NCBI GenBank assembly: GCA_030267565.1
Contig: BRXU01000003.1
Span: forward strand, 62,001 to 126,000
Direction: 5' to 3'
Source: Pleodorina starrii
Taxonomy: Eukaryota; Chlorophyta; Chlorophyceae; Chlamydomonadales; Volvocaceae
Length of the DNA stretch: 64,000 nucleotides
Shown here piece after piece: positions 58,769-64,000 of the stretch. The position numbers and the translations under genes are program-made. Below the pieces are notes generated by a model. It had not been told where the DNA came from. It ran no database searches and saw nothing but the letters and a program-made list of their open reading frames with translations. How positions within the stretch are numbered: the first letter of the stretch is position 1; each line of letters opens with the position of its first letter.

Positions 58769-59571
58769 CACTAAAAGACAGAAGTTCGGGCCCGAACGTT
58801 TAGAGGGCCCTGTGCCCACTTAATGGCCGCTGCCGGACCCAGGCCTGCACCGTTTGTCGCCGGACGTTTTCCGTAATAATCCTTACTAGTTAAGGTGTGT
58901 ACTATAAAACAAATTGTAATGAATGCGGGTTCAATTTTAGCCAGGGTTTGAGTACAAACGTGACCGAGCCGTCCGCCAGGACCACCGATCGTACCCCTAC
59001 CGGAAAATGGTCATCTCCAGTCGCCAATTCATGCCAATAGCCCAGCGCCCCACAACCTCGTCTTATGAACACACAATACGGTAGAATCGTGGCGAAGCGG
59101 GCGTGCAATTCACTAATGGAACGTAAATGGCGGTCATGGGAGTCCGTCCACACCCACGGCCACCCCTACCCCATGCTGAGCCTAAGGGTAAATGCCAACG
59201 CAAGCCCTTTCACGTCCGAAAGCTCTAAGCGCCTCCCGCGCATACCAAAAGTAGCTGCTGTGTGGGGAAAATCATGTACAATGGGCGCCGTCGCAAGAAA
59301 AGGACTCCTACGTGAACAGCGTCTCTTGGACTAAACGCCCTGCTCAGAGCCAAGAGCTGCGGCTGCACTTCAGGCCACGTACGGCGCTTTGCTCGCATAC
59401 CCCTGTGGCCTTATGTTGGTTAGACCAGTACGACGGATGCGCATTGAGCCTAGGAGCCACGCACGCTTTGCAGATTTAAAAAATTCGATAGAGAAAAGGA
59501 GTTCAGGCAGGTCAAGTGCCTGGGGGTGTGGAACGGTGTGCAGTTTGAGCCCGAACTTCTGTCTTTTAGTG
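58769..59571. mobile_element. Non-autonomous CACTA-type (En/Spm) DNA transposon, copy 1
   Basis: An 803-bp insertion with perfect 23-bp terminal inverted repeats (58769-58791 and 59549-59571) that begin CACTAAAAGACAGAAG. It is flanked by a 3-bp CAT duplication (58766-58768, 59572-59574). All other units show the empty site CTGTCATAAATT. A CACTA start plus a 3-bp duplication is the signature of the CACTA superfamily. A GTTCGGGCCCGAAC palindrome lies at the left subterminal end. No transposase frame is visible; open frames of under 95 codons look incidental. It therefore depends on an enzyme encoded elsewhere. Confidence 0.9.
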
Positions 59572-60095
59572 CATAAATTAAGGCGACAGACCAAAGTCAT
59601 TTCCGCCCATCCAAAATGGCCGATTCTGGTACCGGGTCGTCAAAGACCACTAGTAAGAAGGATACATACACTTATGGCACGTGTGAGGTTGATGTGGCGG
59701 CCTATCATGACACTTTGAAGGGTGCCAAAGCAAAGAAAAGCACTGTATGGTGGTCACCTTTCACCGTGCTTCTACTCGAGGGTATGCACCGTCCATGATT
59801 GTAAAATTGGTAGTCCATATAGATTACTATCTTATTAAATATAAACTTATCCCAAGCCCAATGAGTGCGTTCTCCAGTTGCCCTTGTCAATTTCTTTCAT
59901 GGAATGGTTCTGGGGATTTCCTGTCAAGGGCCGGCTTAGGCAAGGCTCTTATTAGCTGCTGCACGCATTAACCAATACTGCAATATTTGCAGGCATGAAA
60001 AACATAGAAGACCCTACAATAGAACGTTTCACTAATGTTCTACTTTTTGACTTTGAAATACCTGGGTGATGAGTCTCACCCATTAAAACCCCTCT

Positions 60096-60167
60096 TGACC
60101 CCAGTGGGACTTGAACCCACAACCTTCGGATTTGGAATCCGCTGCCCCACCATTGGGCCATGGAGCC
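60096..60167 (-). tRNA. tRNA-Trp(CCA), intact
   Basis: The mature sequence is intact. The 3' flank differs (AACCCCTCTTGACC), leaving the T run unchanged. Confidence 0.85.
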
Positions 60168-60897
60168 GCTGCTCATCGAAGGAAAAGTCCTCATCCTGAA
60201 TACATGCAGAATAGTTGCAACCGCATCATGTGTGTTGACCCATGTGTTGCTGGCAAGGAATGCATGCCGCAACACTGTGCTGCGGCCATCCTCTGGTTGG
60301 AATGCACACATGCGATTTAAAACATACCCGCACATACCTGGGCCGGCTGCTGAATTTCTTTCATGGTACTTTCTTTCTGGGGATTTCCTGTCAAAGGGCC
60401 GGCTTAGACAAAGGCTTTTAGCTACCGCATGCGTGGGCCTTTTGTTCCCTTTTTACGTGACGTGTTCATTGATGGGCATCGCATTGCTTCCTCATGTACT
60501 TGCTCATACATGTGCCTATCCTGAATGAAGGAGTTTGGCATCCATATGTCTTTGACGATGGTGCGGTTTGAACCCACACCTATACATACTGAAATGTTTC
60601 CTCCCTGAACTAATCCACGGAGTACAGAATTTCTGCACCTTTACTTCTCCGAAACTGCCCACCTTACGTTGAGCGGGCCTCATCTAGAAGTGCAATCAAA
60701 AGGTGTGGACACTATTTATGCTTGTAGTGAGGGTTTTAAAAGGTACGCATGTCGCTGGCCAGAGAGACAGACGAGGAAGGAGTCAATGGATACACTTTTT
60801 AACCGCTTACAAATGCGCACGCAACCGTACACAGCTGCCCAGCCGGCATCATGATTCCCTACTGTGAGAAACACTGTTATATCCAAGGAAAAAGCGT

Positions 60898-60969
60898 TTC
60901 GCTACCGGTACTCGAACCCGGGTCTCGAGAGTGAGAATCTCGTATCCTAACCGCCTAGAGTATAGCGAA
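60898..60969 (-). pseudogene. tRNA-Glu, damaged
   Basis: Two substitutions: one T-stem pair (plus strand CCGGTACTCG) and the first D-stem base (CCTAGAGTATAG). The acceptor and anticodon are intact. Confidence 0.55.
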
Positions 60970-61337
60970 TACATGGCCTGGACAACTACACAATAATTCG
61001 TAACAACGCATGGTAAGTATGCGCTGCCCTTGCCGGGCAGCACAACTGGTCGAATCCCACGTGTACGGCTTGCAGGCGCACATGTGTCTACATGGCCTCG
61101 CTCGGTAGCCGGCCACATGTAAGAAAGGAAGGCAGACCCATGACATTATGTCGTACATGAAGCACCCATCCCTACTTGTGTATTTCAGGATATGATGACC
61201 TAGTCTGGCATAGGGATGCAGCTCTTTTAGAATATAATTTTAGTAGAATTATTAGAACTTAGAGAAGAATCATCGATGAGCGTTTAGGAGATTCTAGTGT
61301 CGTCCTTTTCTCATGCCTCGAAACCAATGCCTGTCAT

Positions 61338-62133
61338 CACTAAAAGACAGAAGTTCGGGCCCGAACGTTTAGAGGGCCCTGTGCCCACTTAATGGCCGCT
61401 GCCGGACCCAGGCCTGCACCGTTTGTCGCCGGACGTTTTCCGTAATAATCCTTACTAGTTAAGGTGTGTACTATAAAACAAATTGTAATGAATGCGGGTT
61501 CAATTTTAGCCAGGGTTTGAGTACAAACGTGACCGAGCCGTCCGCCAGGACCACCGATCGTACCCCTACCGGAAAATGGTCATCTCCAGTCGCCAATTCA
61601 TGCCAATAGCCCAGCGCCCCACAACCTCGTCTTATGAACACACAATACGGTAGAATCGTGGCGAAGCGGGCGTGCAATTCACTAATGGAACGTAAATGGC
61701 GGTCATGGGAGTCCGTCCACACCCACGGCCACCCCTACCCCATGCTGAGCCTAAGGGTAAATGCCAACGCAAGCCCTTTCACGTCCGAAAGCTCTAAGCG
61801 CCTCCCGCGCATACCAAAAGTAGCTGCTGTGTGGGGAAAATCATGTACAATGGGCGCCGTCGCAAGAAAAGGACTCCTACGTGAACAGCGTCTCTTGGAC
61901 TAAACGCCCTGCTCAGAGCTGCGGCTGCACTTCAGGCCACGTACGGCGCTTTGCTCGCACACCCCTGTGGCCTTATGTTGGTTAGACCAGTACGACGGAT
62001 GCGCATTGAGCCTAGGAGCCACGCACGCTTTGCAGATTTAAAAAATTCGATAGAGAAAAGGAGTTCAGGCAGGTCAAGTGCCTGGGGGTGTGGAACGGTG
62101 TGCAGTTTGAGCCCGAACTTCTGTCTTTTAGTG
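61338..62133. mobile_element. CACTA-type DNA transposon, copy 2
   Basis: A 796-bp copy at the identical unit position with the same CAT duplication (61335-61337, 62134-62136). It is nearly identical to copy 1 apart from a 7-bp deletion near 61918 and a few substitutions. The same insertion point means it was duplicated with the array unit, not inserted twice. Confidence 0.9.
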
Positions 62134-62671
62134 CATAAATTAAGGCGACAGACCAAAGTCATTTCCGCCCATCCAAAATGGCCGATTCTGGTACCGGGTC
62201 GTCAAAGACCACTAGTAAGAAGGATACATACACTTATGGCACGTGTGAGGTTGATGTGGCGGCCTATCATGACACTTTGAAGGGTGCCAAAGCAAAGAAA
62301 AGCACTGTATGGTGGTCACCTTTCACCGTGCTTCTACTCGAGGGTGTTGTACAGCTTATGTGCACCGTCCATGATTGTAAAATTGGTAGTCCATATAGAT
62401 TACTATCTTATTAAATATAAACTTATCCCAAGCCCAATGAGTGCGTTCTCCAGTTGCCCTTGTCAATTTCTTTCATGGAATGGTTCTGGGGATTTCCTGT
62501 CCAGGGCCGGCTTAGGCAAGGCTCTTATTAGCTGCTGCACGCATTAACCAATACTGCAATATTTGCAGGCATGAAAAACATAGAAGACCCTACAGCAGAA
62601 CGTTTCACTAATGTTCTACTTTTTGACTTTGAAATACCTGGGTGATGAGTCTCACCCATTAAAACTCCTAT

Positions 62672-62743
62672 TGACCCCAGTGGGACTTGTACCCACAACC
62701 TTCGGATTTGGAATCCGCTGCCCCACCATTGGGCCATGGAGCC
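62672..62743 (-). tRNA. tRNA-Trp(CCA), T-loop change
   Basis: The plus strand ACTTGTACCC changes the T loop from TTCAAGT to TACAAGT, hitting an invariant B-box position. Probably a weak or dead copy. Confidence 0.5.
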
Positions 62744-63472
62744 GCTGCTCATCGAAGGAAAAGTCCTCATGCTGAAGACATGCAGAATAGTTGCAACCGC
62801 ATCATGTGTGTTGACCCATGTGTTGCTGGCAAGGAATGCAGGCCGCAACACTGTGCTACGGCCATCCTCTGGTTGGAATCCACACATGCGATTTAAAACA
62901 TACCCGCACATACCTGGGCCGGCTGCTGAATTTCTTTCATGTTACTTTCTTTCTGGGGATTTCCTGTCAAAGGGCCGGCTTAGGCAAGGGCTTTTAGCTA
63001 CCGCATGCGTGGGCCTTTTGTTCCCTTTTTACGTGACGTGTTCATTGATGGGCATCGCATTGCTTCCTCATGTACTTGCTCATACATGTGCCTATCCTGA
63101 ATGAAGGTGTTTGGCATGCATATGTCTTTGACTATGGTGCGGTTTGAATCCACACTTATACATACTGAAATGTTTTCTCCCTGAACTAATCCACGGAGTA
63201 CAGAATTTCTGCACCTTGACTTCTCCGAAAGTGCCCACCTTACGTTGAGCCGGCCTCATCTAGAAGTGCAATTAAAAATGTGGACACTATTTATGCTTGT
63301 AGTGAGGGTTTTAAAAGGTACGCATGTCGCTGGCCAGAGAGACAGACGAGGAAGGAGTCAATGGATACACTTTTTAACCGCTTACAAATGCGCACGCAAC
63401 CGTACACAGCTGCCCAGCCGGCATCATGATTCCCTACTGTGAGAAACACTGTCATATCCAAGGAAAAAGCGT

Positions 63473-63501
63473 TTCGCTACTGGGACTCGAACCCGGGTCT
63501 C
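63473..63501 (-). pseudogene. tRNA-Glu 3' fragment at the array end
   Basis: The 3' acceptor strand and T arm of tRNA-Glu, with one T-stem/acceptor change (CTACTGGG). Homology ends after GGGTCTC, so the right array boundary lies in the variable loop. Confidence 0.75.
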
Positions 63502-64000
63502 TAGGTTTCGGAGGCCTGCACGGCGATCTTAGGGTCGCCTGGCTCTGTGGTGAACGGGTGGTCTCAGTGAGAGAGACTATTTTGTAACAACCGTTCGAAT
63601 GCCTAAGTAAACGTCTGCTCCATTCTTAACACAAGGCCTCAACGCCCACAGCCTCACGGCAACCACCCTGTGTAGCTAGCTATAAAACCCGAAAATCACT
63701 CCTCCACGCCTTCGTGGACTCCTTAAATGGCACCATGTGCCGTACCAACTCCCTTACGAGGGCACAACTCCTCTGAGTTCACAGAAAACCTAGGTTTTCT
63801 AGTGTTGCACTCAGAAAACCTTCAGTTTAGCTGCAAGCTGCGTTCAGTGTACGTAGGAGTTGAACACCATTGAGCCATGTGTCTCTGAAGACTCGTACAC
63901 CTGCCGGGTGCGTGGGCACCCATTGCATCTCAACGTGACAGACGGCCACCACTTTGTTCACGGGGTCACTCGCCGGGCAGGGCCGAAGCCCCACCAGCTG
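63502..64000. other. Right flank, nothing recognised
   Basis: Sequence not related to the array. No frame of useful length and no tRNA fold is seen. It contains an 18-bp perfect palindrome, AGAAAACCTAGGTTTTCT, around 63782-63799. Confidence 0.5.

Larger units (their letters stand above)
4114..63501. repeat. Tandem array of about 1776-bp units carrying tRNA-Trp and tRNA-Glu (26 units)
   Basis: A conserved ATGGCCGATTCTGG anchor occurs at 4448, 11737, 13513, 15289, 17063, 18841, 20618, 22397, 24174, 25952, 27728, 29506, 31281, 33056, 40645, 42508, 44359, 46222, 48085, 49948, 51728, 53591, 55374, 57157, 59616 and 62178. Spacings are 1774-1783 bp, or 1851-1863 bp where an 88-bp subrepeat is duplicated. 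They are larger only where a foreign insertion sits. Each unit has tRNA-Trp about 0.5 kb after the anchor and tRNA-Glu about 1.3 kb after it, both on the minus strand. Copies differ by scattered substitutions and small indels shared by neighbours, which indicates unequal exchange or gene conversion. No host protein gene is recognised inside the unit. Subtracting the 5512-bp block 5080-10591 from the first spacing leaves 1777 bp, so the array starts at 4114. Confidence 0.95.
39986..63501. repeat. Array block B, units 14 (right part) to 26
   Basis: Spacings are 1863 bp where the 88-bp subrepeat is doubled (anchors 42508 [1851 to the next owing to a 12-bp deletion], 44359, 46222, 48085, 49948 and 53591) and 1780-1783 bp where it is single. 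Spacings rise to 2459 and 2562 bp where CACTA copies sit. Single and doubled units alternate near 50-55 kb, so this part of the array is a mosaic. Confidence 0.9.

Noticed and set aside
59065..59334. 89-codon frame inside the CACTA element as a transposase remnant
   Set aside because: No transposase motif is visible, and it is short and GC-biased. The element is better described as non-autonomous.
10592..63501. CRISPR array or bacterial repeat
   Set aside because: Units are about 1.8 kb with tRNA genes, not short repeats with unique spacers, and the context is eukaryotic.
10592..63501. Array as a pure assembly artefact
   Set aside because: Units differ by many shared and private substitutions and indels and carry distinct insertions, which copying by an assembler would not create. 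Exact copy number still needs long reads.
63842..63870. Possible tRNA T-arm at GGAGTTGAACACC
   Set aside because: Neighbouring sequence does not supply a D arm, anticodon arm or pairing acceptor.

Overview
This window is eukaryotic nuclear DNA with no recognisable host protein-coding gene. The evidence for a eukaryote is tRNA genes with internal A/B boxes and T-run (Pol III type) terminators and no encoded CCA, a full-length LINE retrotransposon, and a CACTA-type DNA transposon with a 3-bp target duplication. The tRNA-Glu core resembles the plant/green-lineage tRNA-Glu(CTC) that I know. An algal or plant source is therefore plausible but not proven.

Layout. (1) 1-4113 is C-rich low-complexity DNA: degenerate minisatellite built on a CATGCTCCGCCCCGC-like core, a CCGAAA hexamer tract, and three copies of a composite, tRNA-related SINE-like repeat. 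(2) 4114-63501 is the main feature: a tandem array of 26 units with a basic period of about 1776 bp. Each unit carries, on the minus strand, a tRNA-Trp(CCA) gene and a tRNA-Glu(CTC) gene. Roughly one third of the Trp copies and half of the Glu copies look structurally intact; the rest carry recurrent lesions that are shared between neighbouring units. (3) The array is interrupted by later insertions. A 5.5-kb block of C-rich/SINE-like DNA (5080-10591) sits in unit 1. A 5.7-kb LINE (34280-39985) with a 14-bp target-site duplication sits in unit 14. A roughly 0.8-kb CACTA element (58769-59571 and 61338-62133) has been copied together with its host unit. (4) The array stops inside a truncated tRNA-Glu at 63501, followed by about 500 bp of sequence in which I recognise nothing.

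The LINE is the only strong protein-coding locus. ORF1 (coiled coil plus RRM-like region), ORF2 (APE endonuclease plus reverse transcriptase) and a C-terminal zinc-knuckle segment all lie in one reading frame. They are separated only by an in-frame TAG (35976) and an in-frame TGA (39606). ORF2 has no AUG before most of its endonuclease domain, so either stop-codon readthrough/non-AUG initiation is used or an originally continuous ORF has been hit by two C-to-T changes.

The biological theme is a large, actively homogenising tRNA-gene satellite, comparable in principle to the tandem tRNA arrays known from Entamoeba and to some plant tRNA clusters. Functional genes, spreading lesions and transposon insertions are all being copied with the repeat.
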